DNA from: Clostridiales bacterium | Lineage (GTDB): Bacteria > Bacillota > Clostridia > Oscillospirales > Oscillospiraceae | Assembly (NCBI GenBank): GCA_019418025.1 | Contig: DYCR01000001.1 | Span: 62,001-126,000 of the forward strand | Direction: 5' to 3' | DNA length: 64,000 bases | Shown: positions 26,181 through 35,981 of the stretch, piece after piece | Position numbering within the stretch: the stretch's first letter is position 1 | How the letters are laid out: each line of letters begins with the position of its first letter | Position numbers and translations under genes: made by a program | The notes under the pieces: generated by a model | What the model was told of the DNA's origin: nothing | Seen by the model: only the letters and a program-made list of their open reading frames with translations | The model's database searches: none

Positions 26181-27398
26181 TCAGCCGAATACGCTCAGCA
26201 GGAAGCCTGCGGCGATGGCCGAGCCGATGACACCGGCCACGTTGGGGCCCATGGCATGCATCAGCAGGAAGTTGGAGGGGTTGTTCTTCTGGCCTTCCAC
26301 GTTGGAAACACGGGCAGCCATGGGAACTGCGGACACTCCGGCAGAGCCGATCAGCGGGTTGACCTTGCCGCCGGTGAGTCTGCACATGATGTTGCCGCCG
26401 ATCAGACCGCCGGCGGTGGAGATAATGAAAGCGACCACACCCAGACCGACGATCATCAAGGTGGAGGTGGTCAGGAAGGTGGAGCCCACCATGGTTGCGC
26501 CCACGGCGGTGGACAGCAGGATGGTGACAATGTTCATCAGGGCATTCTGCACGGTGTCGCTGAGGCGGTCGGTGCAGCCGGTCTCCTTGAACAGGTTGCC
26601 CAGCATCAGGCAGCCGATCAGCGGAGCGGTGTCAGGCAGCAGCAGCGCCACGAACACGGTGACCACAATGGGGAATATGATCTTTTCCGCCTTGGAAACG
26701 GTGCGGGTCTGGACCATCTTGATCTTGCGATCCTCGGGTCTGGTCAGCGCACGCATGATGGGGGGCTGAATCATGGGGATCAGCGCCATGTAGGAGTAGG
26801 CCGCCACAGCAATGGCGCCCAGAAGATGGGGGGCCAGCTGTGTGGTCAGGTAGATGGCAGTGGGACCGTCGGCGCCGCCGATGATGCCGATCGAGGCAGC
26901 CTCGGCTCCGGTGAAGCCCAGCAAGGTTGCACCCAGAAATGCAACGAACACGCCCAACTGAGCGGATGCGCCCAGAAGCAGGCTCTTGGGATTGGACAGC
27001 AGGGGGCCGAAATCGGTCATTGCGCCCACGCCCATGAAGATCAGACAGGGATAGAGACTGGTCTTAACGCCGATATAGAAGATATCCAAAAGACCGCCGC
27101 TTTTCAGGATCTGGCCGTAGCTGTGGTAGGCCGCGGCGTTATTCGGGTCCATAAAGGCATCCCAAAGCTCCTGATGGTATAGCCCCGACATGGGCAGATT
27201 GGTCAGCAGACAGCCGAAGGCGATGCCCACAAGCAGCAGGGGCTCGAATTTCTTCACGATGCCCAGATACAGCAGAACGCAGGCAATGACGATCATCACC
27301 AGATTCTGCCAGCCGCCGGCGGTGAACCCGGCAGACAGGGCGGCAAAACCCGATTGGTTCCACAGATCCAGAAGAATATCACCAACATTAACACTCAT
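26181..27398 (-). CDS. oadB: sodium-ion-translocating decarboxylase, beta subunit
   Basis: 405-aa integral membrane subunit (about 10-11 helices) that decarboxylates carboxybiotin and exports Na+. Segments typical of the family are [40 protein letters not shown] with the conserved Asp, and [12 protein letters not shown]. It is the last gene of oadA-oadG-BCCP-oadB. The same subunit type serves oxaloacetate, methylmalonyl-CoA and glutaconyl-CoA decarboxylases; the alpha subunit sets the substrate. Confidence 0.94.
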   Translation of the reverse strand: MSVNVGDILLDLWNQSGFAALSAGFTAGGWQNLVMIVIACVLLYLGIVKKFEPLLLVGIAFGCLLTNLPMSGLYHQELWDAFMDPNNAAAYHSYGQILKSGGLLDIFYIGVKTSLYPCLIFMGVGAMTDFGPLLSNPKSLLLGASAQLGVFVAFLGATLLGFTGAEAASIGIIGGADGPTAIYLTTQLAPHLLGAIAVAAYSYMALIPMIQPPIMRALTRPEDRKIKMVQTRTVSKAEKIIFPIVVTVFVALLLPDTAPLIGCLMLGNLFKETGCTDRLSDTVQNALMNIVTILLSTAVGATMVGSTFLTTSTLMIVGLGVVAFIISTAGGLIGGNIMCRLTGGKVNPLIGSAGVSAVPMAARVSNVEGQKNNPSNFLLMHAMGPNVAGVIGSAIAAGFLLSVFG

Positions 27399-27410
27399 AA
27401 AAAGCCCTCC

Positions 27411-27806
27411 TTATGCGAGGACGACCAGAGGAGCGTCGGTATCCACAGTGGAGCCCTTGGAGACCAGCACCTGCGTGACGGTGCCTGCCTTGGGGGCCAT
27501 GATCTCGTTTTCCATCTTCATTGCTTCCAGAACCACAAGGACCTGACCCTCGGTGACGGCCTGTCCGGCGGTGACGTTGACCTTCAGGATGTTGCCGGGC
27601 ATGGGGGCCTTCACCGCGTCGCCTGCACCGGTGATGACAGGTGCGGCAGCGGCAGCCGGAGCAGCGGCGGGGGCAGCAGCAGGAGCAGCCGCCGCAGGTG
27701 CCGGAGCGGCAGGGGCAATGGCCTCGTACTCGTCCAGCAGCATTGCCTTGCCGGCCTCTACCTCAACCTCGTAAGTACGGCCGTTCAGCGTAACTTTATA
27801 TACCAT
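27411..27806 (-). CDS. biotin carboxyl carrier subunit of the decarboxylase
   Basis: 131-aa protein. Residues 1-30 form a short folded start, about 31-60 is a flexible Ala/Pro linker, and the C-terminal ~70 residues are a biotinyl domain with the biotin-attachment Lys in EAMKMEN. It carries CO2 from the alpha subunit to the membrane beta subunit. It begins 2 bases after the gamma gene and ends 12 bases before oadB. The family occurs as GcdC/MmdC or detached OadA C-terminus. Confidence 0.93.
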   Translation of the reverse strand: MVYKVTLNGRTYEVEVEAGKAMLLDEYEAIAPAAPAPAAAAPAAAPAAAPAAAAAPVITGAGDAVKAPMPGNILKVNVTAGQAVTEGQVLVVLEAMKMENEIMAPKAGTVTQVLVSKGSTVDTDAPLVVLA

Positions 27807-27808
27807 GA

Positions 27809-28150
27809 TTACTTGACCTCCTTGATGGAAATGAAGCGCAGCTCGTTCAGGGGCTTGCCCATCTTGTCGGCGACGATCGCCATCAGCATAGCTGCGGTCT
27901 TGGGCTCCACGTCGTGGAGCTTCAGCTCACCGGCGGAGCCGGGAGCGACGGGCTTGGGAGCTTCGGGCGGGGCAGCAGCAGGCTCAGGGGCGGTCTGCTT
28001 TGCGCTCTTGGCGGCGAAGGCCTTGCCCAGAAGGGTGATGACGATCATCAGCAGGATCAGGCCGAAGAAAACCACGGCGTAGCCCAGAAGCGCGATGACC
28101 GCGGCATCTGCAAAGCCCAGATGCTCGGGCAGGGTATTGGCTAAAAACAT
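27809..28150 (-). CDS. oadG: decarboxylase gamma subunit (OadG family)
   Basis: 113-aa small subunit with one N-terminal membrane helix (AAVIALLGYAVVFFGLILLMIVI) followed by an Ala/Pro linker and a short soluble C-terminus. OadG-type subunits anchor the alpha subunit to the membrane part. The C-terminal segment (KLHDVEPKTAAMLMAIVADKMGKPL) resembles the helical end found in OadG/MmdD proteins. Placed between alpha and BCCP genes in a tight operon. Confidence 0.85.
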   Translation of the reverse strand: MFLANTLPEHLGFADAAVIALLGYAVVFFGLILLMIVITLLGKAFAAKSAKQTAPEPAAAPPEAPKPVAPGSAGELKLHDVEPKTAAMLMAIVADKMGKPLNELRFISIKEVK

Positions 28151-28162
28151 GGTCAGGCCTCC

Positions 28163-29545
28163 TTATGCCTCGGTGATGGTATAGGTTGCCACATTCTCCT
28201 CCTTGGCCCTGCGCTCGTCAAAGAACTTCTCGGCAAGGTTGGGGAATGCGATGTAGCTCAGCACGTCCTCATCGCTTCTGGCAATGCCCTCAAGCTTCTT
28301 GCGGGTGTCGTCCACAATGGGGGCCAGTGTGTCGGCAAAGCGTCCGGTCAGGGGCTTTTCGTCTCCCAGAATGTGCTTCTGGATCTCCGGATCGATGGGG
28401 GCGGGGGTGCGTCCGTATTCACCCCGGCAGTAAGCCTTGATCTCCTTGGAAACGGTCTTGTAGCGCTGACCGTCCAGTACGTTGCGCACTGCCTGCACGC
28501 CGACCATCTGAGAGGTGGGGGTGACCAGAGGGGGATAGCCCATGTCCTTGCGGACCTTGGGGGTCTCCAGAAGGGCCTCGTCAAAGCGGTCCAGAGCGTT
28601 CATCTGCTTGAGCTGGCTCAGCAGGTTGCTCAGCATGCCGCCGGGGACCTGATAGGTCAGGCACTGGGTATCGGTGGCCATGGACTTGGGCATCATGGTG
28701 CCGTCGGCGATGAACTCGTCCCGAACACCCTTGAAGTAGTCGGCCATCTTCTTGGTGCAGCTGTCATCCAGCTCCACCTCGTAGCCCAGCTGACGCAGAG
28801 CATAGGCCATCGTTTCGGTGGCAGGCTGAGAGGTGCCGCCGGAGAAGGGGGAGATTGCGGTGTCGATGATGTCAACGCCGGCCTCCACCGCCTTCAGGTA
28901 GGTCATGAAGGCAAGACCCGTGGTGCAGTGGGTGTGCAGGTCGATGGGCAGATCCACCGCATCCTTGATGGCGGATACCAGATCATAGGCCTCCTTGGGT
29001 CCCATGATGCCGGCCATGTCCTTGATGCAGATGGTGGAAGCGCCCATTTCCTTCAGCTCCTTGACCATTTCCACGTATTTTGCGTGGGTGTGGACGGGAG
29101 AGGTGGTGTAGGAGATGGTGCCGGAGGCGATGGCCCCGGCCTTGGTAGTGGCCTCCATGGCGACCTTCAGATTATTCACATCGTTCAAAGCGTCGAATAC
29201 ACGGATCACGTCGATGCCGTTTTCGACTGCCTTGGAAACGAACAGCTTTACGAAATCATCGGGATAGTGGGAATAGCCCAGAACGTTCTGACCGCGCAGC
29301 AGCATTTGCAGCTTGGTGTTGGGCATTTTTTCCCGGATCTTGCGCAGACGCTCCCAGGGGTCCTCGTGCAGGTAGCGCAGGCATACGTCAAAGGTAGCGC
29401 CGCCCCAGCACTCGGCGGCATAGTATCCGGCCTTGTCGATGGTGGGCAGCATGGGCTCGAATTTGTCGTAGGGCAGACGGGTCGCGATGAGGGACTGGTT
29501 TGCGTCACGCAGGACCGTCTCTACAAACTGAACTTTTCTTGCCAT
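28163..29545 (-). CDS. oadA: oxaloacetate decarboxylase alpha subunit / carboxyltransferase
   Basis: 460-aa carboxyltransferase of the HMGL-like TIM-barrel family: ETVLRDANQSLIATR (substrate/metal site), ECWGGATFDVCLRYLHEDPWERL, IDLHTHCTTGLAFMTYLKA with metal-binding His residues, followed by a conserved carboxylase domain. It lacks the C-terminal biotin domain of full-length OadA (about 590 aa), which is here a separate gene. It transfers CO2 from oxaloacetate to biotin. ATG 29545 chosen; GGAGG lies 11 bases upstream. Adjacent pckA supports oxaloacetate as substrate; pyruvate carboxylase subunit B is the alternative label. Confidence 0.9.
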   Translation of the reverse strand: MARKVQFVETVLRDANQSLIATRLPYDKFEPMLPTIDKAGYYAAECWGGATFDVCLRYLHEDPWERLRKIREKMPNTKLQMLLRGQNVLGYSHYPDDFVKLFVSKAVENGIDVIRVFDALNDVNNLKVAMEATTKAGAIASGTISYTTSPVHTHAKYVEMVKELKEMGASTICIKDMAGIMGPKEAYDLVSAIKDAVDLPIDLHTHCTTGLAFMTYLKAVEAGVDIIDTAISPFSGGTSQPATETMAYALRQLGYEVELDDSCTKKMADYFKGVRDEFIADGTMMPKSMATDTQCLTYQVPGGMLSNLLSQLKQMNALDRFDEALLETPKVRKDMGYPPLVTPTSQMVGVQAVRNVLDGQRYKTVSKEIKAYCRGEYGRTPAPIDPEIQKHILGDEKPLTGRFADTLAPIVDDTRKKLEGIARSDEDVLSYIAFPNLAEKFFDERRAKEENVATYTITEA

Positions 29546-29736
29546 TGTTCTTTCAACCTCCATAAATAAAAAGGGGTATTCAATAAAAGACCGTCCCTGA
29601 GGGGAAGGTGTCCTCCCCCCTTCCGGACGCAGGGGCGGAGCGATCCGTGCCGTATCATGCAGGACTCCGTGCCGGCGGCAGGAAGGGAACCGGCAAAGCC
29701 GGACAGGGGCGATATTTATCGCAAAATTTGATCATT

Positions 29737-29761
29737 GCCGGGGGCAAAGCATGCCCCCGGC
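29737..29761 (-). terminator. hairpin downstream of pckA
   Basis: 10-bp perfect G/C-rich stem GCCGGGGGCA (29737-29746) / TGCCCCCGGC (29752-29761), just after the pckA stop. The following minus-strand tract is A/T rich but not a clean T run, so read-through into oadA is possible. Confidence 0.55.
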
Positions 29762-29778
29762 GAAGTTTAACAGGTCAA

Positions 29779-31368
<1,590 letters not shown>

Positions 31369-31467
31369 AGTGATTCCTCCTAAAGAAATGATAAGCGGAA
31401 AAAACCGCCTCTTGACGATCTGCGGCGGAAGCAGGGATATGTACTTGTGCAACTTCCACCAATTAGG

Positions 31468-31496
31468 ATATTATCATATCCACCGGTAAATGTCTA
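31468..31496 (-). promoter_or_regulatory. promoter of pckA
   Basis: On the minus strand: -35 TAGACA (complement of 31491-31496), 17-bp spacer, -10 TAATAT (complement of 31468-31473). It leaves a 5' leader of about 90 bases with no structure I recognise. Confidence 0.65.
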
Positions 31497-31630
31497 CAAT
31501 AAATTGCGCAAAAACGGTAAAATAAAATCGAATTTTTTCGTATAAAATGCATAAAAAATCGTATGATAATCCAAAAAATTTCATATAATGCGGAGATTGG
31601 AGCGGCGGAGAGATTTAATGAAAATTAATG

Positions 31631-31711
31631 GAGACAATCGGCCCGATCTGTGATATAATATACGGGAAAGTATATGCATTTTCGTCAGTGCCTGTAAAAA
31701 ATAGGCACTGA
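31631..31711 (+). promoter_or_regulatory. promoter and leader hairpin of the DUF3810-like gene
   Basis: -35 GAGACA (31631-31636), 17-bp spacer, -10 TATAAT (31654-31659). A 9-bp inverted repeat TCAGTGCCT (31685-31693) / AGGCACTGA (31703-31711) follows in the leader, without a T tract. The rest of the 370-bp gap between pckA and this gene is A/T rich and shows nothing else. Confidence 0.6.
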
Positions 31712-31738
31712 TTATACCTTTGGAAGGGGGATTTCCTT

Positions 31739-32899
31739 TTGAAATATTGGTGTGGCTATCTGGTGGCTGCCATCTTCGGTGCGTTCTCATGGGTGCTGCT
31801 GCAGTTTGGTGAAAAATACCAGATGCTTGTGGATATGGTCTATCCTTACGTGACCAAGACCTTACAGGGGATGCTGACCCAGTGGAGCTCCGGCGTGGAC
31901 TTTCTGGTGTGGCAGACCATCGTGGTGATATTTTTGATCCTTGTGATATCGACCCTGATCCTGTATCTGATCCTGAAGGGGAACCTGATCCAGTGGTTCG
32001 GCTGGGTTCTGTCGGTGGTCAGCGTGGTGTTCTTTCTGAATACGGCGGTCTACGGACTGAACGATTTCGCAGGCCCCATCACCGAGGATCTGCGCATCGA
32101 GCAGACCGACTACACCCTGTCTGATCTGAAGGACGCGACGATCCACTATCGGGACAAGGCCGGTCAGGTGGCGGTGCAGATGTCCCGGGACGAGCAGGGC
32201 ACGGCCGTGTTCTCTGATTTCGACACGCTTGCTCAGCGCACGGGCAACGGCTTCCGCAACCTGATGCTGGATATGTCCTTTTCCATCTACGGCGGCGACC
32301 ATACCCCGGTGAAGAAGCTCACGGGGATGAAGGGGGTAGACGGCATCACCGTGCCCCTGACCGGCGAATCCGCGGTCAATCCCGATATCGCCCCCATTGC
32401 CCTGCCCTTTACCATGGCCCGTGAAATGACCCACCGCATGTCCATTTCCCGGGAGGATGAGGCGAATTTCTCGGCATTTCTTGCATGTATGGCAAATGAC
32501 GATCCGGAATATCAGTATTCCGGCTATTTCATGGCATACCTTTACACCTACAACACCCTTGCAAGCATCGATCCGGCTGCGGCCGAGGAGATCCACAAGG
32601 GCAGCGTGAAGGAGCTGACTTGGGACTTCAACCAGTATAATCAGTATGTGAAGTCGGTGAAGAACGAAAAGGCGGTCCGGCTGATGGATCAGGCCAACGG
32701 TGCCTACCGCAAGGTCAGCGGAACGGACCCGGACAAGCGTTCCGACAGCACCGTCAGCGACCTGCTTGTGTGCTGGTATCTGGATCAGTTCGTCATCGAG
32801 GAGGTCCCCGAGGTGGAGTTTGACCCCTATGACGAGACACAGGTGGATCTGACGGGCATCGTCAATGCCAAGCCCACGGAAGCGGAGGGCGCAGCATGA
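31739..32899 (+). CDS. DUF3810-like membrane protein with an altered zinc motif
   Basis: 386-aa protein with three N-terminal membrane helices (about 7-22, 58-80, 85-105) and a soluble extracytoplasmic part resembling DUF3810 putative metallopeptidases. The family motif HExxH...EDEANF appears here as AREMTHRM...REDEANFSAFLAC: residue 228, expected His, is Arg (CGT at 32420-32422), while Glu229, His232 and the later Glu residues remain. TTG 31739 is the start, with GGAAGGGGG 8 bases upstream. The stop overlaps rsmG by 4 bases. It is either a non-catalytic relative or one using another first ligand. Confidence 0.75.
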   Translation: MKYWCGYLVAAIFGAFSWVLLQFGEKYQMLVDMVYPYVTKTLQGMLTQWSSGVDFLVWQTIVVIFLILVISTLILYLILKGNLIQWFGWVLSVVSVVFFLNTAVYGLNDFAGPITEDLRIEQTDYTLSDLKDATIHYRDKAGQVAVQMSRDEQGTAVFSDFDTLAQRTGNGFRNLMLDMSFSIYGGDHTPVKKLTGMKGVDGITVPLTGESAVNPDIAPIALPFTMAREMTHRMSISREDEANFSAFLACMANDDPEYQYSGYFMAYLYTYNTLASIDPAAAEEIHKGSVKELTWDFNQYNQYVKSVKNEKAVRLMDQANGAYRKVSGTDPDKRSDSTVSDLLVCWYLDQFVIEEVPEVEFDPYDETQVDLTGIVNAKPTEAEGAA

Positions 32900-33600
32900 T
32901 GCAGACGATGCTAGATGCCCTGACAGCGGGGCTGCCCCAACTGGGGCTTGAGCTGTCCGACCGGACGGCCGAGACCCTGTGCCGGTTCGGCTGCGCCGTG
33001 GTGGAGCAGAACAAGGTGATGAACCTGACCGCCATCACGGAGCCGGATCAGGTGGCAAGGCTGCATCTTCTTGATTGCCTGACGGTGATGAAGATGGCAG
33101 ACCTGCGGGGGAAAAAGCTCATTGATGTGGGCTGCGGCGCCGGATTCCCCGGTGTCCCCCTGAAGATCGCCTGCCCCGAGATGGAGCTGACATTACTGGA
33201 TTCTCTGGGAAAACGGATGAACTGGCTGGAAAATACCCTGCCGGCTCTGGGGGTGGAGGCAGAATATGTGACCGCCCGTGCCGAGGAGGCCGTGGCAGAC
33301 CGGCGGGAGCAGTATGATTTTGCAACCAGTCGTGCGGTGGCTCGGCTGAATATCCTTCTGGAGCTGACTGCGCCCTATGTTAAGGTAGGCGGCGCGGTGC
33401 TTGCCATGAAGGGTGCAGCCGGAAAAGAGGAGCTTGAGGAGGCAAAAAATGCCATCCGGCAGCTGGGGCTGAAGGTGGAGAAAACCGAGGTGTTTCCCAT
33501 GGACGGCACCGAGCATATGGTGATCCTGCTGCGGAAGGTGGCCCACACTCCGGACCGATTCCCCCGCCGCTATACCAAGATCAAGCAGTCTCCTCTGTAA
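32896..33600 (+). CDS. rsmG: 16S rRNA (guanine527-N7)-methyltransferase RsmG
   Basis: 234-aa S-adenosylmethionine-dependent methyltransferase (GidB) acting on 16S rRNA G527. The SAM-binding motif is LIDVGCGAGFPGVPLKI, preceded by NKVMNLTAI and followed by DFATSRAVARLN. ATGATG at 32896/32899 gives two possible starts; the first overlaps the preceding stop. In most Firmicutes it follows mnmE-mnmG near jag; here it is alone and about 20 kb from jag. Confidence 0.95.
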   Translation: MMQTMLDALTAGLPQLGLELSDRTAETLCRFGCAVVEQNKVMNLTAITEPDQVARLHLLDCLTVMKMADLRGKKLIDVGCGAGFPGVPLKIACPEMELTLLDSLGKRMNWLENTLPALGVEAEYVTARAEEAVADRREQYDFATSRAVARLNILLELTAPYVKVGGAVLAMKGAAGKEELEEAKNAIRQLGLKVEKTEVFPMDGTEHMVILLRKVAHTPDRFPRRYTKIKQSPL

Positions 33601-33705
33601 GGGGCGGCGCTCCGGCAAATGCAGGAGCCGCGGCGGATGTGTGTTTTCGTCACGCCTGTCGGCTATGGGCCGTTCTCCGGCTCAGAAAGGTATTTTAACA
33701 AACTG

Positions 33706-33740
33706 AAACCGGTATGCACAGACCGTGCATGCCGGTTTTT
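33706..33740 (+). terminator. terminator after rsmG
   Basis: AAACCGGTATGCA (33706-33718) pairs with TGCATGCCGGTTT (33726-33738), one G-U pair, followed by T. Confidence 0.85.
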
Positions 33741-33858
33741 GTCGGGGCATGTCGGTGAGATATGCAGTATGTTTCGTATTTTTATACGATTGCACTTCCC
33801 TTATACGGCTGCGGTTAAGGTAAAACAGACAATTTTGCAGATTTTATGTGGTGGATGC

Positions 33859-33886
33859 TTGCACTTTTTTCAAAAATCAGTATAAT
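33859..33886 (+). promoter_or_regulatory. promoter of the MATE gene
   Basis: -35 TTGCAC (33859-33864), 16-bp spacer, -10 TATAAT (33881-33886). Confidence 0.7.
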
Positions 33887-33930
33887 TGTTGGACGTTGAA
33901 GAAGAATAGAATAAAGAGGAGAAGCGATTC

Positions 33931-35295
33931 ATGAAGTCAAAAAAGACCAATATGCTTGAAGGCCCCCTGTATTCAGGCATCATACGTTATACCATTCCGA
34001 TCATCCTGTCGAGTGTGCTTCAGCTGCTGTTCAATGCGGCGGACTTGGTGGTTGTGGGTCAGTTCTGCGGCAGCATCAGTGTCGGCGCCGTCAGTGCCAC
34101 CGGCGCCATCACAAACCTGATCATCAATCTGTTTGTGGGTCTTTCCATCGGCGCAGGTGTCTGCGTTGCCCACGGCTTGGGCGGACAGAAGAATGAAGAG
34201 GTCCACCGCACCGTGCATACGGCGATCCCCGTTGCGCTGATCAGCGGCGTGATTCTGACCATGATCGGCGTCCCTCTGGCAAGACCCCTGCTGGAGATGA
34301 TGAATACCCCCGGGGACGTGCTGCCCCTGTCTGCCCTTTATATGCGGATCTATTTTGCGGGCATCACCTTTACCGTCCTTTATAACTTTGCCTCCTCCAT
34401 CCTGCGTGCAGCCGGAGACACAAAGGGTCCTCTGGTCTATCTGACCGTTGCCGGTGTCATCAACGTGATCCTGAACCTCATTTTTGTAATTTGGTTTGAT
34501 ATGAATGTGGCAGGCGTTGCCCTTGCCACCATCATTGCCCAGTCGGTTTCGGCATTTTTGGTCATCCGTGCCCTGATGCGCCGCACCGATGCATGCAGAC
34601 TGCACCTCAATAAGCTGAAGATCCACAAGGAGCAGCTGATGAAGCTGGTGAAGATCGGCATTCCTGCCGGTATCCAGGGCTCTATGTTCTCCATTTCCAA
34701 TGTCATCATCCAGTCCTCCGTCAACTCCTTCGGCAGCTCCACTCTGGTGGCCGGCAACGGTGCGGCAGGAAATATCGAGGGCTTTGTGTACATGGCGCTC
34801 AATGCCTTCAGCCAGACCGCCGTCAACTATGTGGGTCAGAATGCCGGTGCCATGCAGTATGACCGCATCCGCAAGATTTTCCGTTCCTGCATCGTGTGCG
34901 TCTGCGTGGTGGGTCTGACGGTAGGACCGCTGGCCTATTTTGCGGCGCCTGTCCTGCTGAAGTTTTACATCCCCGATTCTCAGGAGGCCATTGCCTACGG
35001 TATCACCCGTATGGCTTACGTCTGCCTGCCCTATTTCATGTGCGGTCTGATGGATCTGGCCACCGGCGCACTGCGGGGCATGGGCACCTCCTTCATCCCC
35101 ATGATCGTCAGTATTCTGGGCGTGTGCGGCTTCCGCATCGCATGGGTCTATACCATTTTCCAGATTCCCCAGTACCATACTCCCCAGATCCTGTATCTTT
35201 CCTACATCGTTTCTTGGACCTTGACCTTCGTGGTCCAGTTCTTCCTGATGGAAGTGGTGCTGAAACGCAAGGAGCGCCAGCTGATCCAGAACTGA
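33931..35295 (+). CDS. MATE-family efflux transporter
   Basis: 454-aa antiporter with about 12 membrane helices arranged as two MatE halves. Typical segments are IPIILSSVLQLLFNAADLVVVGQF, VGLSIGAGVCVAHGLGGQ, LRAAGDTKGPLVYL and, in the second half, GIPAGIQGSMFSISN. Such pumps export drugs or metabolites with Na+ or H+. RBS AGAGGAG lies 9 bases before the ATG. Own promoter and terminator; substrate unknown. Confidence 0.92.
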   Translation: MKSKKTNMLEGPLYSGIIRYTIPIILSSVLQLLFNAADLVVVGQFCGSISVGAVSATGAITNLIINLFVGLSIGAGVCVAHGLGGQKNEEVHRTVHTAIPVALISGVILTMIGVPLARPLLEMMNTPGDVLPLSALYMRIYFAGITFTVLYNFASSILRAAGDTKGPLVYLTVAGVINVILNLIFVIWFDMNVAGVALATIIAQSVSAFLVIRALMRRTDACRLHLNKLKIHKEQLMKLVKIGIPAGIQGSMFSISNVIIQSSVNSFGSSTLVAGNGAAGNIEGFVYMALNAFSQTAVNYVGQNAGAMQYDRIRKIFRSCIVCVCVVGLTVGPLAYFAAPVLLKFYIPDSQEAIAYGITRMAYVCLPYFMCGLMDLATGALRGMGTSFIPMIVSILGVCGFRIAWVYTIFQIPQYHTPQILYLSYIVSWTLTFVVQFFLMEVVLKRKERQLIQN

Positions 35296-35318
35296 TTTTT
35301 TTCACAGCATATGAAAAT

Positions 35319-35362
35319 GCCCCATTGCCAAGCGGTCGCAGCTTTGCAATGGGGCGTTTTTT
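35319..35362. terminator. bidirectional terminator after the MATE gene
   Basis: 10-bp perfect stem GCCCCATTGC (35319-35328) / GCAATGGGGC (35346-35355) with a T run at 35357-35362; A-rich sequence on the left allows termination of the converging small gene. Confidence 0.75.
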
Positions 35363-35375
35363 GCGGTAGTAGGGA

Positions 35376-35660
35376 TCATTTCCTTGTGATTTTATCCCAA
35401 ACAACGGGGAAAAGATTCAAAACGATGGAGATCCCGGTCAGCACCCAGAGCGCCATGCTCATGGTGGGGGCAACGTCCTCGATGGCAGACCAGTCCCGTG
35501 TCATGGCCCATGAGGCGATCATAGCGTATTGTGCGCACAGGGTCAGGGCGGTGAAGGACAGTCCCAGTGCCATGAACAGGCGGTGATCCTTCCCGTTGAA
35601 GTATACAAAGAGATTGGTCAGGGTGGCGGCAATGGCGAGTATTCCGAAAATCATCCACAT
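35376..35660 (-). CDS. small three-helix membrane protein of unknown function
   Basis: 94-aa hydrophobic protein: helices about 1-20 (MWMIFGILAIAATLTNLFVY), 28-50 (LFMALGLSFTALTLCAQYAMI) and 68-88 (SMALWVLTGISIVLNLFPVV), with a Lys/Arg tail. On the minus strand GGAGGTATCGCT precedes the ATG at a suitable distance. No family recognised. It stands alone, converging on the MATE gene. Confidence 0.7.
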   Translation of the reverse strand: MWMIFGILAIAATLTNLFVYFNGKDHRLFMALGLSFTALTLCAQYAMIASWAMTRDWSAIEDVAPTMSMALWVLTGISIVLNLFPVVWDKITRK

Positions 35661-35793
35661 AGCGATACCTCCATGTTTGCAATTGATGTAGGGCGATTAT
35701 AGCATCCGGCAAATTTTCTTTCAATAGATGGTCTTATGAAGAATTGTGAAGAAATCAAGATCTTTTCCGGGGGCAGACATACAAAAGACCAGA

Positions 35794-35968
35794 AAAATCC
35801 CCCCGATACGTGGTGCTCCGCGCAGCGAATCTAAAATCACAATACCTGCCGGTGGCAGGTATACAGCAGAATACAGTGCTCCGCGCAGCGAATCCAAAAT
35901 CATAATACCTGCCGGTGGCAGGTATACAAATGATCCGCAGGTAGAAAAATCCCCCGATACGTGGTGCA
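35794..35968. repeat. tandem 63-bp repeats flanked by a duplicated terminator arm
   Basis: Two copies of a unit beginning TGCTCCGCGCAGCGAATC start at 35814 and 35877 (period 63). Each contains the perfect inverted repeat ATACCTGCC-GGT-GGCAGGTAT (about 35851-35871 and 35913-35933). The block is bracketed by near-identical copies of AAAAATCCCCCGATACGTGGTGC at about 35794-35816 and 35945-35968 (first copy one C longer); the right copy is one arm of the rpoD terminator. No open frame here looks like a gene. Confidence 0.75.
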
Positions 35969-35975
35969 TCGGGGG
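35945..35975 (-). terminator. terminator of rpoD
   Basis: CCCCCGAT (35951-35958) / ATCGGGGG (35968-35975); on the minus strand ATTTTT follows, 7 bases after the rpoD stop. Confidence 0.85.
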
Positions 35976-35981
35976 AAAGGA

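Larger units (their letters stand above)
33601..33930 (+). other. intergenic region between rsmG and the MATE gene
   Basis: 330 bases. It contains the terminator at 33706-33740, an A/T-rich stretch and the MATE promoter at 33859-33886. An open frame over most of it has no RBS and no recognisable protein. Confidence 0.5.

Noticed and set aside
33619..33885. 88-codon plus-strand frame after rsmG
   Set aside because: It spans a terminator and the MATE promoter; sequence is unlike a folded protein.
35814..35939. CRISPR array in the 63-bp repeats
   Set aside because: Only two adjacent copies, no unique spacers of regular length, and no cas genes in the window.
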